Assembly: GCA_949987705.1 (NCBI GenBank)
Contig: CATLJY010000023.1
Location: 27,921 to 91,920 of the forward strand
Direction: 5' to 3'
Source: Thereva unica
Taxonomy: Eukaryota; Arthropoda; Insecta; Diptera; Therevidae
DNA length: 64,000 nucleotides
Shown here piece after piece: positions 40,530 through 52,497 of the stretch (position 1 is its first letter; each line of letters opens with the position of its first letter). A program made the position numbers and the translations under genes. The notes below the pieces were generated by a model. It ran no database searches and was not told where the DNA came from. It was given only the letters and a program-made list of their open reading frames with translations.

Positions 40530-41389
40530 TTTAATTTCTGACTCAATAAAAAGGTGCCGGAAGGGTATGATTCAATTGAAAGATAACTTTTTCCAATAAT
40601 CAAATTACTATTTATTTGCAATCAATTATTAGATTTTCTCAAATATAAATTCAATAAAATTCAACCATAGATTTCCAAATTGCCAAAATTATTTCAATTC
40701 CATCTTAAATTCGTTATTAATTCGTGATTTATTACTTTAATTTCGTAAATTGCTCTTTATTTGTTTTGTAAATAAGAATTACCAAAATATTGCTTGCTCT
40801 GGTAGCTTAAATGGATAACGCCACCTATCTGTCAGATGACGATTGATGTTTCGCCTGATGTGTTCTGCAATTAGATCAGCCAGGAATAACCTTTGTGGTG
40901 CTGCACTCCGGTTTCGTTCTTGGAAATCGCTTGGGATTTGCTTGCTGCTTGCCGCACTGGTTGCTGCTTGCTGCCCTGGTTGCTGCTTACTGAACTGCTT
41001 TGCCTGGTTTCTTTGCAATTTCGTCCCTCTGTGGTTGGTTAGCTGAAATCAATTCTGATGATTAAGTTGCTGATGTATTAAAGACTTCAAAGCTGTCTTT
41101 AATTCGGGCTTTACTGGGAAAATACCTCAATTCTGTCTTTCCAGAATGCTAAGTTCGATACTTGAGCTTTGAAATTGCTTTATTGCTAAAACCTCAAAGC
41201 AGATTTTACCTTCTAGTTCAAGACTCTAGAAAGATTAAAAGCAATCAAACAAAAAAACTTATAACACATAAAAACTTAAAAACAAATTAATAAACCACAA
41301 AATAATACCATAAATCAAAAACAAACAATAACATAAAAAAAAAAATAATTATAAAACATAAACAAAAAACCAAGCAAAGGCCACCAACA
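40530..41389. other. No supported gene; simple ttgctgcttgctgcc repeats
   Basis: Contains a short repeat of a ggttgctgcttgctgccct type at about 40940-41000 and A-rich sequence upstream of the LINE. The 5' end of the LINE may lie in its right part. Confidence 0.45.
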
Positions 41390-44300
41390 ACAACAACAAT
41401 AACCGAAGGACCGACGGACAACACGTAAGTTTCTTCCACCCGCTTCCCGCGCTTCCTGCCGGTCGCTCCGGCGCTGCAGCCTTAATCGGTCAGCTGATGG
41501 GAGCCGTCTTGTTTTAGCAGGCATAACACTGCAACAAGGCTACTCCCGTTAGCTCCGATGGATGCATCGCCGGTGCGGCCGGCTACAAATGAGGTCATGG
41601 ACCTCACGCTAAACAGTCCCCAAAGTGACAATGATTTTATAATCAATTTTTGTAACATTCGGGGACTGAATGCGAACTTCCTGGCCGTTACGTGCGAGTT
41701 ACTCCTCCATACCCCTGCTATTTTCGCACTGAGTGAAACCCAAGTGTTACCAGATCTTGATTTAGATCGATTTCAGGTGACAGGGTATAATTTAGTGCAC
41801 AACTTTTCCGCCCATAGGGGATTAGCCATTTATATTAGGAATGACGTGGCCTTTCAGAAGGTGTACAGTAGTACATCCTCGGATTTTAATCATCTTTGGA
41901 TTAAAATAATTATCCATAGCCACGTCATATTTTTCTGTTTTTTATATAGGAGTCCTAATATTAGTAATGAGGCCACCACCTCAGCTTTCGATGCTATTTC
42001 TGAACAGATTTCCGGATTTTTATTTTCCCACCCGGAAAGCGAAATCATTGTTGCGGGTGATTTCAACGTTCACAATGTACATTGGCTAAATTACTCAAAT
42101 TGCACCAGTGTTCCTGGCAAAGACGCCGAGCTCTTTGCGAGCCTCAACAACTTGCACCAACTTGTCAAATGTCCGACGAGAGTCCCTGATATTCCAGGTC
42201 AAGGAGCCCATCTCCTTGACCTGTTTCTTACTTCCCACCCGACGCGGTACTCCATCAAAGTTAGCTCACCCCTTGGCAACTCGGACCATAAACTAATTAG
42301 CGCTTATTTCCCATATCCATCCTCGACCACAACCACCACAGCTCCTAAAAGAACTGTGTGGCACTATGGGAAAGCCAACTGGTTGGGTCTTATTCGCTTC
42401 TTCCAGGCCACTGACTGGGATTTGTGTTTCCGTAGTGCCAATGCGAACTATGCGGCCCTCTGTGTCACTAAAATTATTCGAGCGGGTATGCGCTTGTTCA
42501 TCCCTCACTCTACCAAATCTGTGAAGCCTAGGCCAAACAAATGGTTCAATGGGGAATGTATGAACGCAATCAAAGCTAAAGAAGCCGCCTATAGAGCATA
42601 CAGACGTTCGCCTAATGAGCCACTTCGTCGTGAGTACGTCAGACTTAGAAACTCCTGTAACTCCATCATCAGGAAAGTCAAATCATCATTTGATGATAGA
42701 TTGAGAAGTAAGATTCTTAACTCCACTACAGGCAGCAAAAACTTCTGGTCCTTGGTAACTGCCATCAAGAAGAATTTTACTTCCTCCTCAACACCTCCTT
42801 TTATTCACAACAAGGAAGTGATAACAGAAAGCAAACCCAAGGCCGACCTATTAGCTTCTCTGTTCGCCGCAAATTCTTCTTTACCCGATGCTGCTATTTC
42901 ACCCCCCACTCTCGAGAATACCACCCACTCAATGGACGGAGTTCACTTCAGGACTCGCGAGGTGTTTAGGTGTCTCAAAGAACTCGACGCCAACAAATCC
43001 ACTGGTCCCGACAAAATCCCCCCTATGGTACTTAAAAAATGTGCCTCACCTTTGGCTAAACCTCTGCGCAAACTTTTTGCCCTGTCTTACTTCTCCGGAG
43101 TGTATCCCGACTCTTGGAAACTAGCTCATGTTCAGCCAATCCCAAAAAAAGGTGAAGCCAGCGACCCCTTAAACTACCGCCCAATAGCAATTACTTCTGT
43201 TCTCTCCAAAATCATGGAGACAATAATCAATAAAAGGCTGATGAAATATCTAGAATCCAACCAAATTATACACGACAGGCAATACGGCTTCAGATCTAAA
43301 CGGTCTACTGGCGATCTGCTTGTGTGTTTAACCGAGCGTATCAACCAAAGCATTCACAGCTTTGGTGAGTCTAGCCTAGTTGCTCTAGATATATCAAAGG
43401 CTTTTGACAGAGTATGGCACCCAGCTCTGTTGAATAAACTCCAAGCTATTGGTATACACTTAGTTCTAAGGAACTGGATTAAGAGCTTTCTTTCATGCCG
43501 TTCAATCAAGGTAGTATTGGATGGCGTCGAATCCAACCCCCACGCCATTTCGGCCGGAGTTCCCCAGGGGTCAATTCTTTCACCCGCACTTTTTCTAATC
43601 TTCATTAATGATCTGCTCTCAATCCCCTCCAACCCACTTCACTGCTTCGCTGATGACGGTACTCTGAATTTCTCTTACTCCTTCGACAATATAAGACAAG
43701 CACGTGCCAGACCTTGTCTTTACCACCGTCAACTGATGTCGGCTTCGATCAACCGGGATATCGAATCGATTCTTCATTGGGGCGAAATGAACCGCGTCGA
43801 ATTCAATGCCACAAAAACGAAGCACTGTCTGATCTCCAACAAAAATTGTACCGACCTTCCTCCTGTCTCGGTGGATGGAGAGAATCTAACGGCTGACTCA
43901 ACTCTCAACATCCTAGGGGTAACTTTAACGGAGCATCTGCGATGGAACGATCACATATTCCAAATCGCCAAACAAGCCTCCCAATGCCTTGGATTTCTCA
44001 AGAGATGCAAGTTCCTCCTCCAGCCAGCCGCATTGGCTACAATATACAAATCCTACATTCGGCCGCGCCTCGAATACAACTCACATATCTGGGCAGGCGC
44101 CCCAAAAACCACCTTGGCTTGTCTCGACAAGGTGCAAAATCGTGCCCTCAAACTCATTGGTGATGGCCCCTTTCGCGCCTCCATAGACACCTTGAGCCAC
44201 CGTAGGAATGTAGCAGCCCTCTCCATACTTTATCGCTATTACCATGGCGACTGTTCCACCGAAATTCAGGACCTCCTGCCTGCACGGCAATACTTTTCCC

Positions 44301-44650
44301 ACAACACAAGACTAGCCCGCTCGGCTCACCCCCATACCCTACAGCCCCCTCGTTCACGCACAATACGGTTCAGAAGTTCGTTTATGAATAGAACAACTCG
44401 ATTGTGGAATGATCTCCCGCAGTCGGTATTTCCGAACTCGTACAACATCTTAGAGTTCAAACGTGAGGTTCATCGTCATTTTCTTCTACACCCTCCAGAC
44501 CCCCTCTAACCTTTCCTATTCTCCTCTATTCTTCAAACCAAGCTACTACTAGACATTGCACCATGAACTGAACGACATGACGGACTGGTAGTACAAAGGG
44601 TTACACCTAAGCTTGGTTTTTTCATATAAAAAAAAAAAAAAAAAAAAAAT
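41390..44650 (+). mobile_element. Jockey/CR1-like LINE, probably near full length
   Basis: GC-richer leader from about 41390, one long ORF2 (41558-44509), a 3' UTR of about 120 bases and a poly-A run at 44628-44649. No upstream ORF1 is seen, so either it is 5'-truncated before ORF1 or belongs to a one-ORF family. No certain target duplication. The 5' limit is uncertain. Confidence 0.8.
41558..44509 (+). CDS. LINE ORF2: endonuclease and reverse transcriptase, intact
   Basis: 983 codons from ATG. Apurinic-type endonuclease at about residues 28-260: NFCNIRGLNANF, ALSETQV, VAGDFNVHNVHW and the late GNSDHKLIS, all catalytic motifs visible. RT at about 480-770: LDANKSTGPDKIPPMVLK, NYRPIAITSVLSKIME, YGFRSKRSTGDLL, LDISKAFDRVWH, GVPQGSILSPALFLIFINDL and catalytic CFADDGTLNFSY. 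A C-terminal region ends with SSFMNRTTRLWNDLP, shared by jockey/CR1-group LINEs. No stop or frameshift. It copies its own RNA at nicked target DNA. Good candidate for a recently active copy; exact clade not settled. Confidence 0.93.
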   Translation: MDASPVRPATNEVMDLTLNSPQSDNDFIINFCNIRGLNANFLAVTCELLLHTPAIFALSETQVLPDLDLDRFQVTGYNLVHNFSAHRGLAIYIRNDVAFQKVYSSTSSDFNHLWIKIIIHSHVIFFCFLYRSPNISNEATTSAFDAISEQISGFLFSHPESEIIVAGDFNVHNVHWLNYSNCTSVPGKDAELFASLNNLHQLVKCPTRVPDIPGQGAHLLDLFLTSHPTRYSIKVSSPLGNSDHKLISAYFPYPSSTTTTTAPKRTVWHYGKANWLGLIRFFQATDWDLCFRSANANYAALCVTKIIRAGMRLFIPHSTKSVKPRPNKWFNGECMNAIKAKEAAYRAYRRSPNEPLRREYVRLRNSCNSIIRKVKSSFDDRLRSKILNSTTGSKNFWSLVTAIKKNFTSSSTPPFIHNKEVITESKPKADLLASLFAANSSLPDAAISPPTLENTTHSMDGVHFRTREVFRCLKELDANKSTGPDKIPPMVLKKCASPLAKPLRKLFALSYFSGVYPDSWKLAHVQPIPKKGEASDPLNYRPIAITSVLSKIMETIINKRLMKYLESNQIIHDRQYGFRSKRSTGDLLVCLTERINQSIHSFGESSLVALDISKAFDRVWHPALLNKLQAIGIHLVLRNWIKSFLSCRSIKVVLDGVESNPHAISAGVPQGSILSPALFLIFINDLLSIPSNPLHCFADDGTLNFSYSFDNIRQARARPCLYHRQLMSASINRDIESILHWGEMNRVEFNATKTKHCLISNKNCTDLPPVSVDGENLTADSTLNILGVTLTEHLRWNDHIFQIAKQASQCLGFLKRCKFLLQPAALATIYKSYIRPRLEYNSHIWAGAPKTTLACLDKVQNRALKLIGDGPFRASIDTLSHRRNVAALSILYRYYHGDCSTEIQDLLPARQYFSHNTRLARSAHPHTLQPPRSRTIRFRSSFMNRTTRLWNDLPQSVFPNSYNILEFKREVHRHFLLHPPDPL

Positions 44651-44782
44651 CTGATTTAACGCCGTCGGTATTTATTTTCTATGCGAATAATAGCTGCGGC
44701 TAGCCTTTGGTAGCGGGCTTCGTTCTCGAAGTATTTTAATCCTATTTTAGTTTATTTACTAATTTTAGTTTATATTTTTCAG

Positions 44783-45139
44783 ATTTTAGTGGGGGATGGA
44801 CGAGGAGGAGACCGCGATTATTATATTGGGGTTGACAGGTGAGTATTTTTTGTGGAACATGTTTGTAATTTTTATTAATCTTTTTTTGTTTACAGAATGT
44901 CGATTTGCCGACGGCTTTTGGCTGTATTCTGGGATGGATTTTCTGGTGGGTTTTTGGTTTTTCATCCTTGTTGGTTCGAAAAAAGGTAAGAACTTGTATA
45001 TTTAGAATTTATATTTAACTAATTCTTTTCTATTTTCAGGTGTGAATTTGTTGTTGTTTTTTTGTAGTGATGTCCTTTAACTTGTGTGTTTGTTTTGTAT
45101 TTTTGTGTATTTATATAGTTTGTTTGTTTATTTAATAAA
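44783..45139 (+). CDS. Candidate three-exon small gene with 54-57-bp introns
   Basis: Exon a 44783-44838 (acceptor tttttcag before it, donor acag|gtgagt), exon b 44896-44985 (acceptor gtttacag, donor aaaaag|gtaaga), exon c from 45040 (acceptor ctattttcag), polyadenylation signal AATAAA at 45134. From ATG 44796 the spliced frame is 57 codons, with a hydrophobic segment (FLVGFWFFILVG) and stop at 45078. A second frame is also open through all three exons, so the coding frame is not settled and a non-coding RNA or the 3' end of a larger gene is possible; an acceptor before exon a implies an upstream exon, perhaps displaced by the LINE. Protein not recognised. Confidence 0.45.
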
Positions 45140-45229
45140 GTGACAGAAAAAGAAAAATTGGTGTTTTATTTATTTAATTTCTTTCTTATTTGATTGTTTT
45201 TCAGTGTGGCCGGAACACTCTTGAGATGA

Positions 45230-45986
45230 CCGCCATGGATCTAACCATATATTGAGTATACAACATCGCTTGTTGTTTTCTACTTATAATATCCATTCAT
45301 GGGTATCAATGTCGAGGGGGTTGTGAAGAAAATGGTAATCCGGCCTCTTGAAATGACCGCCGTGGATCTATTGATATATTGAGTATACTGTATCGCTTAT
45401 TGTGTTCTACTTATGATATGTTTTCATTTGATACCCATGTCGTGAGATATGTGAAGAAAATGGTAATCCGCCCTCTTGAGATGTGTTCTATATCGCTTTT
45501 TGTGTTCTATTTATGGGACCTTCCATTTCATACCCATGTCGAGGGGTATGTGAAGAAAATGGTAATCCGCCCTCTTGAGATGACCGCCGTGGATCTAACC
45601 ATATATTGAGTATACTATATCGCTTATAGTATTCTAGTTATTATACCCTTTTAATTGATACCCATGTCGGGGGGGTGGCGAAGAAATGGTAGTCCACCTT
45701 CTTGAGACGGCTGCCATGGATTTTACGACATAGCTTATTGTATTCTACTTATCATACCCTTTCATTTGATACCTACATATGTATGTCGAGGGGGTGAGAA
45801 AAAAATGGTAATGCGTCCTCTTGAGATGGCCGTGGTGGATCTAACCATATATTGAGTATACTATATTACTTATTGTATTCTACTTATAATTCCCTTTCAT
45901 TTGGTACACATCTCGAGGGGCTTGTGAAGAAAATGGTAATCCGCCCTCTTGAGATGATCGCAATGGATCTAACTATATATTGAGTA
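45230..45986. repeat. 128-bp satellite array, left of Gypsy C
   Basis: About six diverged monomers, each with tatactatatcgcttattgt, tttcatttgatacccatgtc and gaagaaaatggtaatccgcc. The array continues at 60673 after Gypsy C, which inserted inside it. Confidence 0.92.
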
Positions 45987-46227
45987 TGTGGCGGTAACGA
46001 TCGAGCATCTGATCGCCAAAAGACTCCAAAAGTCCATGGAAGATCGTGCCGTTATCAGACTGAAATATTAACATGAAACATTATCAGAGATCAGCAGTCT
46101 CGTCTCGATCGTTGCCGGCTCCTCACCCGAGAGTTTGCAGAGCCAATAAAACACAGAAAAAACAGTAACGTTTTGTTTTTATTAAAACCGATAAATCGCG
46201 GTAAATTAGTGACCGCGTGTATCCACA
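45987..46227 (+). repeat. Gypsy C 5' LTR
   Basis: 241 bp, TG...CA, includes aataaaa near 46145, a possible polyadenylation signal. Confidence 0.95.
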
Positions 46228-46228
46228 G

Positions 46229-46243
46229 TGGTGACCCCGAACG
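46229..46243 (+). promoter_or_regulatory. Gypsy C primer-binding site
   Basis: TGGTGACCCCGAACG lies one base after the LTR. CsRn1-group elements are known to use a tRNA-Trp primer site of this form (TGGTGACCCCG...), in agreement with the pol type. Confidence 0.8.
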
Positions 46244-47676
46244 ATTATTAATGATCACTTTTTTACAATCGTTACCAGTGTACACGATTTTTGGACGGTG
46301 AAAGACGGCAGAAGTGAAAACCGGGTTGCACCGAAATGCTTTTTGATCATTCATGTGACAACAAGGTGACTATTTGTGTAAAGGAACAGTTGCACTTAAC
46401 GGTGGTGTTGTTTTATACTGCTCCTAGCGGTCTTGGTTTTTCCGTTTTTCGCGGTGAACATTATTTTTCCGCGTGTTCTTATTAGCGGGTGCACGTGGGG
46501 ATACAAAATCATCAGATGGTGCACGGCCTGAAGCCGCACAGCTAAGAAAAAAACATCAAACAATAAAATACAGCAAGGAAATCAAAAAAGAACGAAATAT
46601 TGGTAGAAAACAACTGCAAGGAAATTGTCACACCTGCTGAAGACTTGGATTCACGTGGATTAGAAAGGCCCCGAGGTAACCAACGAACAAGGCGCATCGC
46701 CAGGAGATCGCTATGAAGCAGCAAAGGAACAACGCAACTAGCGCTAAGTTAAGTTTAATTTTAGTTTATCAATTTATACACAAGAAAGTGCAAAAATTAT
46801 AGAAATCTTTTTAATTATTTTAGGAAAAATTGAAAGAAATGTAACGGAAATGTCGGAACTAAACAAGCTTACGGATGTGTGATACGCAATAAAGAGAAAA
46901 ACAAATAGTGGGTTATACGTAAAACCGTAAGTAATTAGAAATAAGGTGGTTGAAATTGAATTAAAGTAACGGGTATAAGTAAAAATAATTTATATGAAAA
47001 ATAACTGTTGTTTTATATAAAACGGGTTTCATCTCTCTCCGGAACGTGCAAACAATAAACTGTTACATTTGTATATTGATAATGGACATTGGAGATAATG
47101 GATTGGATTTTTTTGGCGGATGAATTCAGTAATAGAGAATAATGAAACAGAATTTAAATAAATTTTTATAGGAATAAGGCTCTAGAATTAAGAACAAATT
47201 ATTTGAAGAAATAAATATATTTTTCCCTGGTAAGAAGATTGAAGATTAATCTTAAGTAACATATTTAACCGCAAGTAATATATATAACGGGTACTCGTAC
47301 ATAGTACATATATGATACACGATTACAGGCAAAATAGGGCGGAACACGATAGAATTGCCAGACTTTGGACAAAAAGAGGTGCAACGTGATTTGCTTACCG
47401 TCATCTTTAATTTTTTTTGCTAAAATTTACAATTATAATTAGCCTACGTATATATTAAACACTAATCTAAAAAAACGAATAAATCTAAATAAATCGGACG
47501 TTGAATGAATTAAAAACGTGTGCGAAAAGAAAAAAAGGAAAATAAATTACAAATGCTTTCTCAAGTGACAACCAGGATATCACAAATAGTCGATAAATTA
47601 CCGTATGCGTGACGACGGAAAATAACTAAAAAGTGGGCATAGATATAAACATTAGCCAGATAGACGGGTTTTCTGT
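46244..47676 (+). other. Gypsy C leader, first part
   Basis: 1.4 kb of AT-rich leader between primer site and the duplicated block; no long frame. Resumes at 55608-55859 before gag. Unusually long for this group. Confidence 0.6.
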
Positions 47677-48125
47677 TGTCTATATCTTTCATTTGTATAT
47701 AAAGGGAACATAAACCAGTGGCAGTATTAACAGTACATTGAAAGTATTATAGTTATTATAATTACCATTACTATTATCGTTATTACTATTATTACTATTA
47801 CTATTATTATGGATAATGTTATTATTATTATTAGTATTAAGACCGTACTGAATTAATATTTGGTACGCCAATACGTATTTGAAAGCTAATATGTATTTGA
47901 AAGCTAAGTTTATTTCTTATACTTTGGAAGCACCTGGCTTAGAGGAAATATCAAATACTGCAGTGCTACACAAAATTCGTGAGTGGCTAGAACTTTCCTT
48001 AATCCTTACGGCAGAAGTTAAAGAGAATATCTAGGACGTATAACTAATAAAGGGAAAATACCTTAACCGATTACATACGCCTTCAGTAGCGCAGTGATTT
48101 TAATTTTTTTTCCAAAGTATATTAT

Positions 48126-51100
48126 TACTAGCTGGAACCCGGTGCGCCTCGCTGCACAAATAAGCCAATAGTATGGCGTGCGCCAAAACAATTGGGAATC
48201 TCAAAATCGATGGGCACTGAGAGTCTCAAATCCCGGGATGCAAGTACATTCGTAAAGAAAAGTGTAACTCCGTTCGTTTAAAAACCCAAATCACTTGCTC
48301 ATTTATATCCCTAATCACAATTCAGCGGTCTCACTGCCACTCTTGTCGTGGTCAGATGCTATGAGGGAGTGTTTTTGCCCGTAAATGAATTTCGAAGAAG
48401 AAATTACAATGCACGTCCGCTTGAACTTTATCCATACACGAAATTTTAATGGGTGTGAAATTGTCAGTTCGCCGCCTGTGTTTATATTTCCAATTCTTTT
48501 GGTACGCGCTATAGCTTCCGTTTATTTTGCAGTTGAGGTCATAAGAATTTTAATATACAGTAGGAGCCATTTTCGTATTTTTGATTCCGAATAATATCGA
48601 TGCTATCGATTGAAATTTCGCTATTTGAAACGACCAAAAGTTGGTTTTTTCAATACTGTTCCATAGATGTGATGCTTTCAAGCATGCATCCGTTCAGCTC
48701 ATTTGCAGGCTTTGATCGAAGTATACCAGGCAAAGTTGAGCAAGTAGTGTCAGAGCGCCTACCATGGATTAGGTTTTCCTCGGAAATCTTGAAAAGCCCT
48801 GTCATGCGCTTCGACCTATTTTTTATAGGCCATGGTGCATTCGCTCCAAAATAATAATTTTGCACGGATGTGGCAATACGGGAGTTTTTACTGATGTTAC
48901 ATGTAGGTGTTTCTCTCTGTGTAACGGTCGGAATTATTATTTATTTGGGTGGGGAAATTTATTTTGGAAATCACCTTGTAGGTAATGGGAAATTTATTGT
49001 AAATCACTTTGTAGGAAAAGGAAAAATTTTAAACGAGGTATGCGAGAAAAAAAAAATAATTGGATCAGTCAGGAAAAAATTGGGAAATCAGTTAGGAAGT
49101 CAGTCCGGAAAGGAAAAAAAGTATGTAATTTTTCCACAAAGGATTTGTAAAAGTTGGAAAAAAACAATTATTAAGAAAGGCAGTTTTGGTAATTTTGAAT
49201 AAGGGGATTCGTTGATTGGTATACTCCGGGTAAAAGGAAGTTTTTGGACGGCGATTCCTTATTATGCACATTAATTTTGGATCCGGTGCTGAGCATATGT
49301 AATTGCGGCTTATGAAGTTGAAGAGAGTATCCACGAAGCTGAAATTTTGCATGGGCGTGTTCCAGCTAGGATATCCAGAGTCCCAGAGTGTACTGTTGCA
49401 GACCTAAACTAGTGTTTGGAAGTGGACTGTCGTCCTGGTGCAAGGCGAACAACACATGAAGATATAAATAATATAAATCTTAGTAGCTGCAGATTTTTGG
49501 GTAGTAGGAGGAGATCTGGATTAATTCTTTCTTGTCCCTTGGGCCAATGCCCCGAAATACCGTTCATAGACGAGGAACAATTCTGAAGATTTTTTTTGAG
49601 ACATATTAGGTGCTGGAGAAGAGCAACGGTGGCTCATTTTGGTTGTTAGTGGTATCAGAGGCGTTCCAGAGGTAAAAAATGCAGTCCTTGACCGACAGCA
49701 GCTAATTACTAAAACAACGGTCGCAGCCATTTTTCAGCAAGGTTTTTCGGATGGTATTACTAGTAAGAGGTTTCTGATTATATTTTTCGTGAGTACGAAC
49801 CTTATGAAATAAGTAATTATACATTAAATATAAATAATACAAAACAAAACGCAACAAAAGAAAAACAAAAATACACAAAATAAAATAAAATATTCGTACA
49901 TTCTTTAATTTAGCACTATACCATAATTTTTTAGCGCAGTTCATATTAATTTTTTTTTTAATCTTAATCGCATTATTTTGTCAGTTTGTTTGCTCATTTG
50001 GTGAAAATAGTTTTTCTTGTTATTTCCGGGACAATTGTTTCCCGTATCTTGAACACAATAATTGTGATATCATTTGTAAGAAACTAATCGTATTGGTACC
50101 AAAGCGACGCGTTTCCATATCTAGTATCGACCGGATGTATCTGGGCAGTTACTATTGTAAAATACAATTTTTTTTTGAAATTGAATACGTGGATGTAGTT
50201 GTATCTGACAATGATTCGAGTTCATTGCCTTTATTATCATTGAATATTGATTTTTAACTCCTGTTGTTCTTGTATTGATGTATGTACCTGAAATAAACAA
50301 AGAATTTGTAATGGTTGTAATGATGAACGTAATGTGCTAGATTTCTTCTTTTTTGAATGGTTGGGGCGGATGGCGTTTCTTTTTCAGGAGTCTTAGGTAG
50401 TGCCTTTCCTGGTCAGCTGGTGGTTATCCATACCACGAGTTGGCACGGGACCGCACTACAGTGACACGGTTCAGGCGATGCCCGAAGGATGGAGTCGGAA
50501 GATGAGTGTTATAGTCACAGGTAAGTGGTGAACCAACCGCGGTAAGGCCCGGCCACACACCCCACGACCCCTCCGGCGAGCTAGACAACTCCGTGTGGCC
50601 GGCGTAGGAGTTCCGGATTTTCTTTTTATTTCTTATGTATGGTGTTGGCTCCTTGGCCATGCTCTTCCGGGGCTTGTGGCTAAGGGGGTAACACCTCGCA
50701 TAAGTGGCGCCCACTATTTATATCGCGCCATTATGCTGGTACATCTGGTTCAAATTCAATAGGAACTTGGGTGCTCAATACACTAAACATCCACCATCAA
50801 GTAGCGTTGATGCAATTCCCGATGATGTCACACTTCACACTATGAATGGAGACAGTTAATACGTTCAATAAGCAACGTTTGGCAACATTGGGCGAACTTT
50901 TCAAACATTTAACGGCATGATAAAGAGTAATTTTTCCGTAAGAAATATGAAAAAAAATATGTCCCATGCAAAATTATTGTATGTTGAAAAATCAAGCACC
51001 TTGAAATCTATGCAAATTTCCAGGTACCATAGCTCAAAAAGAAAAAGCGACGAACATCTGATTATTGAATTTGTCGTCTTTTTGGTTTCGAGACCTTTCA

Positions 51101-52497
51101 TTTAAGCCATACATTGCTAAAATCAGGCACATGCAGCCGAAGTTACTTCAATCCAAGTTCAGAGAACCGCGTCCTTCGCGATAAATCTGATTTTTTCAAC
51201 AAAATTGTACGGCAACTATCCGTAAATAAACTCCGATCGATCTGAAACTTTGGAAATCGTATTTTTTTCGGAAAAAAACCAAAACAAAATGGATCTGACT
51301 TCTTTAGCAGAAATTTGAAGAGTACCTCCCATACAAAAGTTTCGGATTTTTCTATATCAGTACACTACAGCTACCCGAAGGTTTCGAGATAGCCTATATG
51401 TTATTCTGAAGTATGACCTATATTATTGTAAAGTTTCATTAAAATCTATTCAGTAGTTTTTGCTTGAAAGAGTAACAAACATCCATACAAACATTCGCGT
51501 TTATAATATTAGTAAGATAGCCTATAGCAAAAAACCTGTGTGCGTTGCAAGGCTTTTAAATAAATAAAAAAATTATGTGTGCGTTGTACGCGGTAGGAAA
51601 AAAAAACAATAAATCTGGAAAAAAATTCCCTCTTCCCAATCTTATCGGTGATTCAATTAGAACAGCGTTATGTATTCAAGTAGATGCATCTAAACATGTA
51701 ACTTCTCGGTGAATTGGAATTTTAACTTTCTCTTTTCGGTTAGCCGTTACACTGCTCCCTTCTTACTCAGTATTCGTCCCGAACACAGCTTCCTCCAGGT
51801 CCCGTTTTTTCCGATCGAACTTTTTGGAAGCGATAGATGACATCGTTTAACCTCGTGATGACAATGTAGGGGCGCACAAATTTGCAAACTTCGACTCTTT
51901 CTACCGTTTTTACTGTTTCTATACTGGTTAGAGGGAATTTTAGAAATTTACTACATTTCAGAATGTGGCTTGGGAAAATTCGTGCGTCATATTGGACCCG
52001 CAATTTTGAATTTATAAGCTTTGATCATAAATTCGTTGTTTGCAACCTTAGAAACCCCTAGATATTCACTTTCATTGGAATCGGAATACAATTGGAAAAA
52101 TTCGTCCGCCATTTTGAATTTATAAGTTTTGATCATAAATTCGTTATTTGCAACCTTAAAATCCGCCAGATTTCGATTTTCATTGGAATCGGAACACAAT
52201 TGGCAAATTCGTCGGCCATATTGGCACGGCCATTTTGAATTTATAAGTTTTGACCACAAATTCGTTATTAGCGACCTTAAAAACCTCTATATACCAACTT
52301 TCATTGAAATCGGAACACAATTTGCGTGGCCATTTTGAGTTTTCGGCGGCCATGTTGAATTTTTTTATAAATTATAGCCTATATGTTATTCTGATATATG
52401 AGCTATATTATTGTAAAGTTTCATTAAAATCCATTCAGTAGTTTTTGCGTGAAAGAGTAACAAACATACATACAAACATTCACGTTTATAATATTAG
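48126..52497 (+). repeat. Interspersed repeat, two tail-bearing units
   Basis: Begins tactagctgg and ends with gtttataatattagtaag at 51516; a second unit 51517-52497 ends the same way. The terminal block is the one seen at 1385. In 51990-52340 (and 54995-55450) a 107-120-base subrepeat (ttataagttttgatcataaa, tcattggaatcggaa) is tandem. Family not named; likely non-autonomous. Confidence 0.75.
48920..50743 (+). mobile_element. 1,824-bp LTR-like insertion with 4-bp target duplication
   Basis: Copy 2 of the duplication runs tctctctg-gttcaaattc without a break; copy 1 has this insertion, flanked by tctg (48916-48919, 50744-50747). Ends TGTAACGGTC and GCTGGTACA (TG...CA). Near the right end is a GC-rich block and tggcgcccac. 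No protein frame. Best read as a solo LTR, related at its first ten bases to the 3.5-kb insertion at 24125. Confidence 0.85.

Larger units (their letters stand above)
47677..52497 (+). repeat. Leader duplication, copy 1
   Basis: Starts tgtctatatctttcattt and ends ataatattag. It holds about 450 bases of leader and an interspersed repeat starting tactagctggaacccggtgc (48126), with repeat tails at 51516 and 52497. Relative to copy 2 it has the 1,824-bp insertion at 48920 and lacks one 110-base subrepeat near 52020. Confidence 0.92.

Noticed and set aside
48385..49202. Short frames in the duplicated leader block and solo insertion
   Set aside because: Their repeat in 53201-53671 only reflects DNA duplication; low-complexity content, no recognisable domain.
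51987..52259. Repetitive 36-residue frame (also 55014-55367)
   Set aside because: Arises from the 107-120-base tandem subrepeat; a product of the repeat unit having no stop in this frame.
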